Shown one piece after another: positions 38,401-46,380 of a stretch of DNA of 64,000 bases (its first letter is position 1; every line of letters starts with the position of its first letter). The position numbers and the translations under genes were made by a program. This stretch comes from JADKHC01 sp047600805 (GTDB taxonomy: Bacteria; Verrucomicrobiota; Verrucomicrobiia; Opitutales; Opitutaceae), in the NCBI GenBank assembly GCA_047600805.1, contig JASGKG010000001.1, forward strand, positions 1,116,001-1,180,000, given 5' to 3'. The notes below the pieces were generated by a model, which made no database searches, was not told the DNA's origin, and was given only the letters and a program-made list of their open reading frames with translations.

Positions 38401-39377
38401 AAGAGGACGAGGAGGAAGGCCAGAAACCGGACGCTGCAGCTCAAAAGACCGAGGCGACCGAACAGCCTGCTCCGGCGCCCGCCACCAGCACCGATGCCCA
38501 ACCACCGGACGGACAACCCGCTGAAGGTCAGCCCGAAGCGGCTCCAGCTCAGACTGCCGCCGCGGAAGCGGCTCCGACGAAGCGTCGTCGGAAAAAGAAA
38601 GAGCCGCGCGGTGAGCCGACGGAAGCTGATCTCGCAGCGCTCGACCAAACCAATTGGAACGAAGTAAAAGTTGAAGTCGACGCCACCCGTCAGCGGCTCG
38701 CCAGCATGGGTGCAGTCAACCTTGTGGCGATCGAAGAGTACGCCGAACTGAAGCAGCGTTACGACTTCCTCAAGACGCAGAACGACGATCTAACTAAGTC
38801 AAAGGCCGAACTGCTCAAGGCGATCGACGAGATCAACAATACCTCGCAGCAACAGTTCGCGATCACCTTCGAACAGATCAAAAAGAACTTCGAGTTTACC
38901 TTTAAGACGTTGTTCGGTGGCGGTCACGCTGCGTTGGAACTGATGCAGGCCGACGATCCGCTCGAAAGCGGCATCGAAATCGTTGCCCAGCCGCCTGGCA
39001 CAAAGCTCAAGAGCATCACTTTGCTCTCCGGCGGACAAAAGACACTCACCGCAGTCGGTTTGCTTTTTGCGCTCTACATGGTGAAACCCTCGCCGTTCTG
39101 CTTGCTCGACGAACTCGACGCGCCGCTCGACGAGTCGAACATCGGCCGCTTCACTGACCTGTTGAAACGGTTCGTTAACGACAGCCAATTCATCATCATC
39201 ACGCACAACAAGCGCACCGTGGCCGCGGCCAGTGCGATTTACGGTGTGACGATGGAAGAGCGCGGCGTTTCGAAGACGGTTTCGATGCGCTTCAATCACG
39301 AGCACGGCGAAGTCGAAACACAAAACATCGCCGAAGCGGTCAGTGGCGCGAAGGCGCCCGCCCAGGTTGGCGCGTGA
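35460..39377 (+). CDS. smc: chromosome segregation SMC protein with acidic/proline-rich insert
   Basis: At 1305 residues this is longer than the usual roughly 1170-1190. Walker A VGPNGCGKSN is near residue 32, coiled coil to about 510, hinge about 520-660, second coiled coil, signature LLSGGQKTLTAVG near 1188 and Walker B FCLLDELDAPLD near 1212. Between the second coiled coil and the C-terminal head, residues about 970-1050 are low complexity: an acidic run (DLDEEDEEEG), then Ala/Pro/Gln-rich sequence, then the basic TKRRRKKKEP. The protein organises and segregates chromosomes as an ATP-driven dimer. Confidence 0.95.
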   Translation: MYLKALKLHGFKSFADPTTLRFEPGVTAVVGPNGCGKSNIADSIRWVLGEQSAKALRGGKMQDVIFEGADTRKPAQMCEVSLLLTDCEKQLGTEFHEVEIMRRVHRDGQGEYFFNGQPCRLKDIHKLFMDTGIGRTSYSIMAQGQIDQILSSKPEERRAVFEEAAGITRYKSQRREALQKLTLTDQNLARVADVIGEVGRQIGSLRRQAAKAIRYKRLSHRLRHQSLAYSSFQYQQLAGTLAELESRVSVLRTEADTRRTRFEEENRAIEEKKALRSRLNQRVQDAQQAVFDLRTEKEQAENAGNLAQIKRTGLQDRLESSRQNLSETEMQLRELAAQVDTGAQDKQMQLTLLGTSDATFQNRNRELAIVEGELSKLEQELQQSKFQLLTLESSVARLRTDCSAYEVDQKTSVHKHDSLLQEIEGIRQQQSAAGQVVAEFEARVEEALTTKSRANQESSEAQQTVVNLTREFRDGQRKLQEIDRQVAQRTARLKLLQQLQEKLEGFGEGAKAILQGRLDGVLNGAKPQPVTQGIEVKPEFGRALEALLGSAVEAISVADLATAHKIIAQLETEQVGSVCLQIAEMNGHSAASTDGLPAFLAPATSILLSAEATHPVYGLLSSCYIAEDLAAFLEFWKANPAFSFLAIATRKGEIVDRRGLVSGGHAGKKTSHSIVQREIDLRETGKALIEDQRQHDEQKTLVDAINARIAEAEALVEQKRNEVLAATQNLAAVQTEQRNAQRSLDEVAARLTRKESEVGALEAARNEAHARWERAQTQLTEAETTVNQGRERIQQLEKRIEEVRTDRDVKRDTLAQARLELAEHRQKVEVLDRGIADMERRRAQLSELLVQRQQEIEVWTEQISELERENHSKRARSAQISETLVVAQQQVEQIRKELVDVEREIDAVEATQHGLRTEAETSQAEFSRCEVKLAESRARAQFIKDEVSHEFQADVASLDWKRLIWRADEEPEGMKQLDLDEEDEEEGQKPDAAAQKTEATEQPAPAPATSTDAQPPDGQPAEGQPEAAPAQTAAAEAAPTKRRRKKKEPRGEPTEADLAALDQTNWNEVKVEVDATRQRLASMGAVNLVAIEEYAELKQRYDFLKTQNDDLTKSKAELLKAIDEINNTSQQQFAITFEQIKKNFEFTFKTLFGGGHAALELMQADDPLESGIEIVAQPPGTKLKSITLLSGGQKTLTAVGLLFALYMVKPSPFCLLDELDAPLDESNIGRFTDLLKRFVNDSQFIIITHNKRTVAAASAIYGVTMEERGVSKTVSMRFNHEHGEVETQNIAEAVSGAKAPAQVGA

Positions 39378-39398
39378 TTTTAGGTTAAACTGAGTGGT

Positions 39399-39432
39399 TT
39401 GTTCCGTGTTGCAAATCATGCGCACGGAACAA
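39399..39432. terminator. 10-bp inverted repeat after smc
   Basis: TTGTTCCGTG (39399-39408) pairs perfectly with CACGGAACAA (39423-39432) across a 14-base loop, 21 bp after the smc stop. It lacks a T-run; terminator or operator role is inferred. Confidence 0.4.
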
Positions 39433-39471
39433 GCTTGTCACCGCTCGGCAACCAGCCCTTGTTGATGGGCA

Positions 39472-39906
39472 ATGTGGTCGAGGATCAAGAGTTGGTGGGC
39501 CAATTTGAAGCGCGGCTCCGAGCAATCGCGGGCTGGCGCAGAGGGTGAACGCTTGGCAGCGGCGTTTTTGAAGCGGCAGCGGTATAAGATCATCGCTCGC
39601 AACTGGCGCAGTCCGAAGGACCGGCGCGATGAAATCGATATCGTTTGTCGAGACGGGCGGGTTTTGGTTTTTGTCGAGGTGAAAGCGCGCGCCGCCGACG
39701 CGCTCGTTTCAGGCTACCACGCGGTCGACAAAGCCAAAAAACGCGTGATGCTGCGGGCCTGCACGGAATACCTGCGGGCACTTGGTTCGTCGAAGCCTTC
39801 CACCTACCGCTTTGACATTGTGGAGGTCACCCGCGGCGACTCCGAACAGGAGCCGGTGGTTAGGCATTACGAAAACGTTCCGCTCTTTTCAAAAACGCCC
39901 GTGTGA
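39472..39906 (+). CDS. yraN: UPF0102/YraN-family endonuclease-fold protein
   Basis: A 144-residue protein with the nuclease-fold signature of the YraN family: GAEGERLAAAFLKRQRYKI, then DEIDIVCRDGRVLVFVEVKAR, which supplies the Glu-Asp...Glu-x-Lys residues of the restriction-endonuclease-like fold. Cellular role in the family is uncertain. It starts at the ATG at 39472. The 173 bp to zwf contain no gene. Confidence 0.87.
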   Translation: MWSRIKSWWANLKRGSEQSRAGAEGERLAAAFLKRQRYKIIARNWRSPKDRRDEIDIVCRDGRVLVFVEVKARAADALVSGYHAVDKAKKRVMLRACTEYLRALGSSKPSTYRFDIVEVTRGDSEQEPVVRHYENVPLFSKTPV

Positions 39907-40079
39907 CGGCCGCGAAGCATCGACGGCCTAAACTCGCGCAAGCGTTTGCCATTCCGAGCCGAACAGCTATCGATGAGGCTTCTGGAATGAATGAAAACCT
40001 TTCAACATCGCGGCTCGGTTCATGCGTGAAATGCGGCGTCGATCCGGTTTTCTGCAACAGGACTAATTTCAACTAAAAC

Positions 40080-41618
40080 ATGTCAGACGCGAATCGTCAT
40101 CCGTTCCTCCAGGGCCTTAGCAAACACCGCGGCGCGCCGCCGACCGTCGTGGTCATTTTCGGTGCCTCTGGCGACTTGACGGCGCGAAAGCTGATTCCTG
40201 CGGTCTTCAATCTTGGTTACGACAACCTGTTGCCGGCCGATTTCTTTCTCGTTGGCTTTGGGCGCAAGGCGATTCCCGACGAAGAATTTCGCAGTCACGC
40301 AACGGCGGCGATCAAAGAGTTTTCACGCCGTGAACTTAACACGGATGTGTGGGGCCGGATCGAGGCCAACACCTCCTATGTAGCCGGCGGTTACGATGAA
40401 CCGGCCGCTTTCGAACGGCTTGCGAAGCACATTGCCGAGATCGAGAAGAAAACCGGTCGCGAGGTACAAACACTGTTTTATATTTCAACACCGCCGTCGG
40501 TGTTCGCACCGATTTTGCTCAACCTTGGCGCTAGCGGACTGGCCCGCCGTTACTTGGGCAGGCGCAATCAGTCGAAGGTGATCATCGAAAAGCCGTTCGG
40601 CCGCGATTTGGCGTCGGCGCGCGCGCTCAACACGACGATCCGTTCCGTCTTCGAAGAGCATCAAGTTTATCGCATCGACCATTACCTCGGGAAGGAGACG
40701 GTTCAGGACTTGTTGGTGCAGCGTTTTGCAAACGCGATTTTCGAGCCGCTCTGGAATCGCAATTTTATCGATTCCGTTCAAATCACCGTGGCCGAGGAAG
40801 TCGGAGTCGGCACGCGCGGCGGTTATTACGAGCAGAGTGGGGCGCTGCGGGACATGATCCAGAACCACACGATGCAGCTTGTTGCACTGACGGCGATGGA
40901 GCCGCCCGTCTCGCTCGATGCAGAAGCAGTCCGCGATGAAAAAGTGAAAGTTTTGAAGGCGATCCAACCGCTGCGCCTCGGCACCGGCGGAGATGTGGCC
41001 CGTGCGCAATACGCAGCCGGCATGATGGGCGGCAAAATGGTGAAAGGATACCTGGAAGAAGAGGGGATCAACCCGCAATCAGCCACCGAGACTTATGCTG
41101 CGATGCGACTCTCGATCAATAATTGGCGGTGGCAAGGAGTTCCCTTTTATATCCGCTCTGGAAAGCGCATGGCGCGCCGTGTTTCGGAAATTGCCATCCA
41201 GTTCAAGCGGCCGCCGGGCACTCTTTTTGCGGAAAGCGACAAATTCAACCTAGCGCCCAACACGCTCGCATTTCAAATCCAGCCCGACGAGGGACTGGGC
41301 CTGGTTTTGAACGGAAAGGTTCCAGGTTTGGAAACGCGCATGCAGCCGGTGAAAATGAATTTTAGATACAGCACGACGTTCGGTTCCAACACTCCGGAAG
41401 CATATGAGCGGCTGGTTCTGGATGCGATGATCGGCGACGGCACGCTTTTTATCCGTGGTGACGAAGCGGAAACGTCCTGGGCGCTCTACACGCCGGTATT
41501 GGAAGCTTGGGCAGCCGCAGGCCGTGAAGGAATGGACAGCTACGCCTCCGGTTCTTGGGGTCCACCGACAGCCGAAGCATTGGTGACCGCCGGCAAACAT
41601 TCCTGGCGTCAACCGTAA
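40080..41618 (+). CDS. zwf: glucose-6-phosphate 1-dehydrogenase
   Basis: A 512-residue enzyme that opens the oxidative pentose phosphate pathway by making 6-phosphogluconolactone and NAD(P)H. The Rossmann motif VVIFGASGDLTARKL is near residue 25, and the active-site signature RIDHYLGKETVQ near residue 199 carries the catalytic His region; IEKPFGRDL precedes it. It is first in a tight operon with opcA (10 bp gap) and pgl (17 bp gap). Confidence 0.96.
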   Translation: MSDANRHPFLQGLSKHRGAPPTVVVIFGASGDLTARKLIPAVFNLGYDNLLPADFFLVGFGRKAIPDEEFRSHATAAIKEFSRRELNTDVWGRIEANTSYVAGGYDEPAAFERLAKHIAEIEKKTGREVQTLFYISTPPSVFAPILLNLGASGLARRYLGRRNQSKVIIEKPFGRDLASARALNTTIRSVFEEHQVYRIDHYLGKETVQDLLVQRFANAIFEPLWNRNFIDSVQITVAEEVGVGTRGGYYEQSGALRDMIQNHTMQLVALTAMEPPVSLDAEAVRDEKVKVLKAIQPLRLGTGGDVARAQYAAGMMGGKMVKGYLEEEGINPQSATETYAAMRLSINNWRWQGVPFYIRSGKRMARRVSEIAIQFKRPPGTLFAESDKFNLAPNTLAFQIQPDEGLGLVLNGKVPGLETRMQPVKMNFRYSTTFGSNTPEAYERLVLDAMIGDGTLFIRGDEAETSWALYTPVLEAWAAAGREGMDSYASGSWGPPTAEALVTAGKHSWRQP

Positions 41619-41628
41619 GGGCGTACCT

Positions 41629-42609
41629 ATGGCAAAGATTTTCGATGCATTGCCGGGAATCGATGTGCCCGTCGCCTCGATTTCGAAGAGCTTGGCGGAT
41701 ATATGGGTGGATACGGCCGCCAAGGGCGGCTCGGCACCGGCAAGCGACGACGTCAAAGCGACCCAGGTGAATTTTGTTTTGCACTTGGGCTACAACACGA
41801 CGGTGGAAGACGCTGTCCGCCAGTTCGGCACGGCCGTGTTGTTCTCCAAACGCGCGCCCAGCCGCGTGGTCGTTCTTTGTCCGTTGCCGATCGACGACAA
41901 AAGCACAGAGATGCGCGCAAAGATTTACGGCGAATGTCATTTGGGGAAAACCAAGGGCGACACGCGCTGCTGCGAGTTCGTTTTGCTCAGCTATCCATTC
42001 GAAGCGCGGAAATATTTGGAAAGCCAGCTCTCGGTCTGCTTGGTGGCTGACCTGCCGCTTTATTACTGGGTTCATCGTTTTGCCTCTATTCATCGGTTGA
42101 ACGATTATCAGCACCTGTTGCGCCGCTCGGAGCGCATCTTGATAGACTCCGCGATCTCTGATCCTGAAATCTTCAACTTTGCGTGGCCTCGCCCGGAAGT
42201 GGTGCACGATCTTGTTTACGCGCGGTTGCTTCCGGTGCGGCAATCGATCGGCCAGCTGCTGAGCGGTTATGAGCCCGCGGCGTTGGCGAGAGGACTCACG
42301 GCCGTGGTGATCTCGCACGAGGCGAAGTATGCAGCTGAAGCGCGGGCGTTGCTAAACTGGACACGTGAACGTCTCGCGGGATGTGGCGCCGCTTCCTCAG
42401 TTTCTTATGAAACGAAATTGGATCCGACCCCAGGCGCGTTGAAGTTGGATTTCAACTACAATGATGGCCGTTATTTTAGGTGGCATGCGGACTTGGTTCA
42501 AAAAAGCGCGTCCATCGAAGCAGATCTTGGCGCCGGCAAGTCGACACTCCTTATCGCGGTGAGTCTGTTGGCCCGTGACGCTGCGTTGAGCGACGCATTG
42601 TTTTTCTGA
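41629..42609 (+). CDS. opcA: OpcA-type glucose-6-phosphate dehydrogenase assembly/activator protein
   Basis: A 326-residue protein of the OpcA family, which in cyanobacteria and actinobacteria binds and activates G6PDH oligomers. Recognised from segments such as LADLPLYYWVHRF and VVVLCPLP, and from its place between zwf and pgl. The Cys pair in DTRCCEF near residue 107 is a possible redox site, but I cannot show that it is conserved. No enzymatic activity of its own is expected. Confidence 0.85.
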   Translation: MAKIFDALPGIDVPVASISKSLADIWVDTAAKGGSAPASDDVKATQVNFVLHLGYNTTVEDAVRQFGTAVLFSKRAPSRVVVLCPLPIDDKSTEMRAKIYGECHLGKTKGDTRCCEFVLLSYPFEARKYLESQLSVCLVADLPLYYWVHRFASIHRLNDYQHLLRRSERILIDSAISDPEIFNFAWPRPEVVHDLVYARLLPVRQSIGQLLSGYEPAALARGLTAVVISHEAKYAAEARALLNWTRERLAGCGAASSVSYETKLDPTPGALKLDFNYNDGRYFRWHADLVQKSASIEADLGAGKSTLLIAVSLLARDAALSDALFF

Positions 42610-42626
42610 GGAATACCCTAAGTATC

Positions 42627-43361
42627 GTGACTACAGTCAAAAAAACAGATTACGGCCGCGTGATCGTCGGCACTCCGGAAGAACTGTTTAGGACCGCCGT
42701 GACATTGGTTGCGGAGGCGCACGGCAAACCGCGCACGGGTCCGTTCGACTGGGCGCTCACCGGCGGTTCAACCCCGAAAGAGTGGTATCGTTGGTGCGTC
42801 GAGAACCGCGCCATTCCGGAGGCTGTGCTCAAGAGCACACGTTTCACCGTGAGCGACGAACGTTGTGTGCCGCTGCACAGTGATCAGAGCAACTTTGGCA
42901 CCGCGGAACGGCTGCTGCTGAGCCCTTTGGGAGTACCTGTGACACAACAGCATCCGTGGCCTGTGCATCTGTTGCCGGCCGAAGCGGCAGACGCGTATGA
43001 AAAGTCGCGCGTGGGATTTACCGCAAAGCCGCGCGGATATTCGGTTTGTTTTCTTGGAATGGGCGAGGATGGCCACACCGCGTCTATCTTTCCGAAGAGT
43101 CCGCTGCTATTGGACACCTCGGGTCGCCGTTTTGCCGCGATTGAAGTTCCCGGAAAAGGGTGGCGTTTGACGGTAACGCCTGCCGGGCTTAGTGATAGTG
43201 AGCTGATCGTTATCATGGCGCTCGGAGCTTCCAAAGCGGCGATGCTGGGGCGTGTATTCAAAAGTCCCTACAATCCGTCGGAGACCCCGGTTCAGCTCGT
43301 GAAATCTTGGAGAGATCGGGTGATTTGGCTGGTCGATCCTGTTGCTGCTGCCGGGGTTTAG
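42627..43361 (+). CDS. pgl: 6-phosphogluconolactonase
   Basis: A 244-residue enzyme starting at a GTG at 42627. It has WALTGGSTPKEWYRW, the acidic SDERCVP motif and FLGMGEDGHTASIFP, all typical of DevB/Pgl in the NagB fold. It hydrolyses the product of zwf to 6-phosphogluconate. Last gene of the zwf-opcA-pgl operon. Confidence 0.93.
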   Translation: MTTVKKTDYGRVIVGTPEELFRTAVTLVAEAHGKPRTGPFDWALTGGSTPKEWYRWCVENRAIPEAVLKSTRFTVSDERCVPLHSDQSNFGTAERLLLSPLGVPVTQQHPWPVHLLPAEAADAYEKSRVGFTAKPRGYSVCFLGMGEDGHTASIFPKSPLLLDTSGRRFAAIEVPGKGWRLTVTPAGLSDSELIVIMALGASKAAMLGRVFKSPYNPSETPVQLVKSWRDRVIWLVDPVAAAGV

Positions 43362-43421
43362 ACCCTACGAAGCGGAATAATCGCGAAACTAAAGTCGGTC
43401 GAAATCGGACCGATTAATGAA

Positions 43422-43862
43422 GTGTCAGGAGAGGCGGCGACATGCTGTATCAGACCTGACGCACTTCGCACTTCCGTGAAAAATTTCCATTTCGTTTTCG
43501 ACGCGCCCCCTGCGCAACCCTCAGCCACCTCATCGTTGGAAGATATTCTCGCGTGGTCGGTCTGGTGTGCGATGGACCAAGCGCTGAAGGATATCGTTTT
43601 CGACGAGTGCGAGGACGGCCTCAAAGTCGGATGCCTCGACTATCGCGTACGTGGAAAGTATCACGGCCCTCGGTACGTGCCGCTCGCGCGCTTCCCGCAT
43701 CTGCGCGGCTCTCCGCTTCGCAAGTTCCCAACGAAGGCCTCTGGCATCGTCGACATGGGCGACATTACCTGGAGCATCCGGGTGTGGATTTGTGAAAAAT
43801 TAACCGCGGATGTTTCGCGGCTCTGTGCCATCGTCCAACTGCTTCCTCCGTCTGGAGCTTGA
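43422..43862 (+). CDS. hypothetical protein
   Basis: A 146-residue frame opening at a GTG at 43422. I do not recognise it. It is rich in aromatic and charged residues (VWCAMDQALKDIVFDE, then YRVRGKYHGPRYVP, then MGDITWSIRVWICEKL) and has no signal peptide. It lies 60 bp after pgl and may be a separate unit. An 18-bp palindrome follows its stop. Confidence 0.5.
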   Translation: MSGEAATCCIRPDALRTSVKNFHFVFDAPPAQPSATSSLEDILAWSVWCAMDQALKDIVFDECEDGLKVGCLDYRVRGKYHGPRYVPLARFPHLRGSPLRKFPTKASGIVDMGDITWSIRVWICEKLTADVSRLCAIVQLLPPSGA

Positions 43863-43920
43863 GGCGGCTGCGATTCGGCAGGCTTTTCCGGCAAAACGGG
43901 TTAGTCTTAAAACCTGCAGT

Positions 43921-43938
43921 TACGTGCACATGCACGTA
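43921..43938. other. 18-bp palindrome TACGTGCACATGCACGTA
   Basis: A perfect inverted repeat with 8-base arms around CA, 58 bp after the stop of the 43422 gene. It could be a binding site or a small cruciform; no T-run follows. Confidence 0.5.
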
Positions 43939-43977
43939 CATTCTAGGACACGCAGTTGATCGCGTGCTAAAAGCTTT

Positions 43978-43992
43978 AGCAGCTAAGCTGCT
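43978..43992 (-). terminator. short hairpin terminator candidate
   Basis: AGCAGC/GCTGCT 6-bp stem with 3-base loop; on the minus strand it is followed by AAAGCTTTT, just after the stop of the small gene at 43996. Confidence 0.5.
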
Positions 43993-43995
43993 GTG

Positions 43996-44190
43996 TTACT
44001 CGCGCTTCTGCACGCAATAGAGTGCAGCGAGCATCGCAAGGCCCAAGGCCAGCCAGTCGTCCAACGATCCGCTTCCAATCGCGCCCGGACGGGTCGAAGC
44101 GGAAGCGCCATTGGCGAAGATGGCAAAGAAGACGGCGGCGAAAGCGAACCTGCGGAGTAAGCGGAGAACTGTGACTAGCTGGAGGGGCAT
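43996..44190 (-). CDS. small exported/membrane protein
   Basis: A 64-residue frame with an N-terminal signal-like segment (RRFAFAAVFFAIFANGASA), a short spacer STRPGAIGSGSLDD and a second hydrophobic helix (WLALGLAMLAALYC) ending in VQKRE. The layout (signal, short polar part, membrane helix, basic tail) is reminiscent of C-terminal sorting anchors but I see no PEP or VPDSG signature. The 190 bp to lutC hold no other gene. Confidence 0.5.
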   Translation of the reverse strand: MPLQLVTVLRLLRRFAFAAVFFAIFANGASASTRPGAIGSGSLDDWLALGLAMLAALYCVQKRE

Positions 44191-44380
44191 GGCGACATTT
44201 GGATTGGCGAGAAGGTAACGGGTGTCGCTTGTAGTTAAGGTCGATTTGTAAATACGTCACGGCTTGGAAAATTTCCAAGGCTAATATCACGAAAAGCCGC
44301 CAAAACTCGGTAAAACTGATAGCTGACCAAGCGTTGGTGCTTAGCGTCGGTTGGGATTTTATCCCGCGGAGGGCTGAGGC

Positions 44381-44992
44381 TTAATCTGTAATCAGAGCAA
44401 TCTGAATTCCGGGGCCGTGGACGCCTTGAATTAGAATACCCTCAACGTCAGCGGTTTTCGACGGGCCAGTGCACCATATCACGTTGGGATCTTCCCCCAG
44501 AGTGGTCACTGCTGCTGCGAGATCCGGAAGAATATCACGCTTCGAAACGACAGCGACGTGAGTCCAAGGGGCGAGCGCACCCAAACGCGACGACGTACTT
44601 TTGTCCTTAAGTATGATCGAACCCGTTTCGGCGATCGCTCCGACCGCGCGCGTAATGCCGAACTGGAAATCGTCGACACGTTTCCGGTCGAACGACGTTT
44701 CTACTTGGAAGGGCTCGCCGAAGGCAGTTTTCAGCGTCGGCCACAGTTCGGGATCGCAGTATCCGCGTGTATTCCCTTGAGCCTTCAACCAATCGGCCAG
44801 TGCGGTTGCGTTGTCGAACGACTGCCCATTGACGAGCTTGAGCCGCTCTTTGAAAACGTTGGTGGCATCAGCAAAGGAAAGGCTGGGCATGGTGGCGGTC
44901 TTCTCGCCGTATTCGGGAAGTGCGGCGCGTTTTTGGAGCGGTGCAAGAGCAGCGCGGACCCGGCCGATGATTTTTTCGCGAGAGGCGTTCAT
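44381..44992 (-). CDS. lutC: lactate utilization protein C (LUD domain)
   Basis: A 203-residue LUD-domain protein, third subunit of the LutABC L-lactate oxidation complex. Conserved parts are FGITRAVGAIAETGSIIL near residue 111 and the C-terminal HGPGIQIALITD. Its ATG overlaps the lutB stop by 4 bp, so the genes are translationally coupled. It has no Fe-S motif, as expected. Confidence 0.92.
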   Translation of the reverse strand: MNASREKIIGRVRAALAPLQKRAALPEYGEKTATMPSLSFADATNVFKERLKLVNGQSFDNATALADWLKAQGNTRGYCDPELWPTLKTAFGEPFQVETSFDRKRVDDFQFGITRAVGAIAETGSIILKDKSTSSRLGALAPWTHVAVVSKRDILPDLAAAVTTLGEDPNVIWCTGPSKTADVEGILIQGVHGPGIQIALITD

Positions 44993-46380
44993 TTCTTTTT
45001 ATGATTTTTCATCCACTTTCTAAACTGACCGCCCCGCCAAGGAGGCAGGCCTCGATCATCGATCCAACTTTTAGCGGCGCGAGGCAGTAAGGCGTGCGGC
45101 ACAACGTTGATCAGGCCGCCCATCGCAAGTGCCGATTTCCAAGCAACCGGCATCGTTGCGCCGAGAGCCCAAGCACCAAGCGGAGGTGCGGCAGCTCCGG
45201 CCGCTTCGCTGTGCTCCAGCTTGCCGCGATTCCGTAGCCGCAGGAGCAGGTCGGGAATGGGGATGTTGACGGGGCAGACCTCGTTGCACGCGCCGCAAAG
45301 ACTGGAGGCTTTGGGTAAGTCTGCTAGTTCTGGAAAACGTTTGCCCGCGAGTAACGGCGAAAGGACGGCGCCGACCGGTCCCGGATAAACGCTGCGATAG
45401 GCGTGGCCGCTGGCCTGGCGGTAAACCGGGCAGACATTCAGGCAAGCGCCGCAACGAATGCAGCGGAGGATTTCTTTGCACTCGCTGGCGAGCACGTCGG
45501 TGCGGCCATTGTCCACAAAGATGACGTGCATCTCTTCTGGGCCGTCTGGTTGGTTAGCGCTTTTCGGGCCGGAAATGAACTCGGTGTAAACCGTGAGCTG
45601 CTGGCCCGTGCCGGAACGTGCGAGGAGATTGAGGAAGATCGCCAGGTCGCGGTCGCGCGGTACGATTTTTTCGATGCCGATCAGCGCGATATGAATCTTA
45701 GTTGCGGCGAGAGAGAACCGCGAATTGCCCTCGTTGGTGACGAGAACGATGCGGCCGCTTTCGGCTGAAACGAAATTTGCGCCCGTGATGCCCACGTCGG
45801 CCTGGAGGTATTTGTGGCGCAAATACTGGCGGGCTCGGCGGGTGATTGTCTCTGGATCATCGTTGTAGTCGCCGAGGCCGTTTTCCTCAAACAGCTTTGC
45901 GATTTCGCGGCGATTCTTGTGAATGATCGGTTTGACGATGTGCGAGGGATGGTCGTGGCCGATTTGAACGATGAATTCGCCTAGGTCGGTTTCGAGGCAT
46001 TCAATGCCTTCCTTTTCCAGATACGGAGCCAGGCCGATTTCTTCGCTCACCATCGTTTTGGCTTTGACGATTTTCGTCGCGTTCCGCGCCCGCATGATTT
46101 CGAGCACACGCTGGCACGCCTCGCCGGCATCTTCGGCCCAGTGAACTTTCGCGCCGTTGGCCTGAAGTTTGGCTTCAACCTGTGGCAGGTACGTGTCGAG
46201 ATTTTCGATGGTGTGCTGCTTGATGTCGCCTGCGAGTTTCCGCAGATTGTCGGGAGCAGGGTAGTGCGTGAAAAGCGCTTTCTTGCGGCTGTCGTAGCCA
46301 GCTTTCGAGCCGCCATAGACCGCGGAACGTTTGTCGGCTGCGAGTTTGGCCGCGTACTGATCGATTTGTTGGTATTTCAT
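44989..46380 (-). CDS. lutB: lactate utilization protein B (Fe-S, LUD domain)
   Basis: A 463-residue protein combining an N-terminal LUD domain with a ferredoxin-like part. The 4Fe-4S clusters are bound by CIRCGACLNVCPVYRQ (about residue 308) and CGACNEVCPVNIPIP (about residue 358). It passes electrons from lactate oxidation. It overlaps lutA and lutC by 4 bp each, giving a lutA-lutB-lutC operon. Confidence 0.94.
   Translation of the reverse strand: MKYQQIDQYAAKLAADKRSAVYGGSKAGYDSRKKALFTHYPAPDNLRKLAGDIKQHTIENLDTYLPQVEAKLQANGAKVHWAEDAGEACQRVLEIMRARNATKIVKAKTMVSEEIGLAPYLEKEGIECLETDLGEFIVQIGHDHPSHIVKPIIHKNRREIAKLFEENGLGDYNDDPETITRRARQYLRHKYLQADVGITGANFVSAESGRIVLVTNEGNSRFSLAATKIHIALIGIEKIVPRDRDLAIFLNLLARSGTGQQLTVYTEFISGPKSANQPDGPEEMHVIFVDNGRTDVLASECKEILRCIRCGACLNVCPVYRQASGHAYRSVYPGPVGAVLSPLLAGKRFPELADLPKASSLCGACNEVCPVNIPIPDLLLRLRNRGKLEHSEAAGAAAPPLGAWALGATMPVAWKSALAMGGLINVVPHALLPRAAKSWIDDRGLPPWRGGQFRKWMKNHKKK

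Noticed and set aside
37500..38648. 382-codon minus-strand open frame opposite smc
   Set aside because: Antisense shadow of the coiled-coil region; Leu/Phe/Arg-rich and with no domain.
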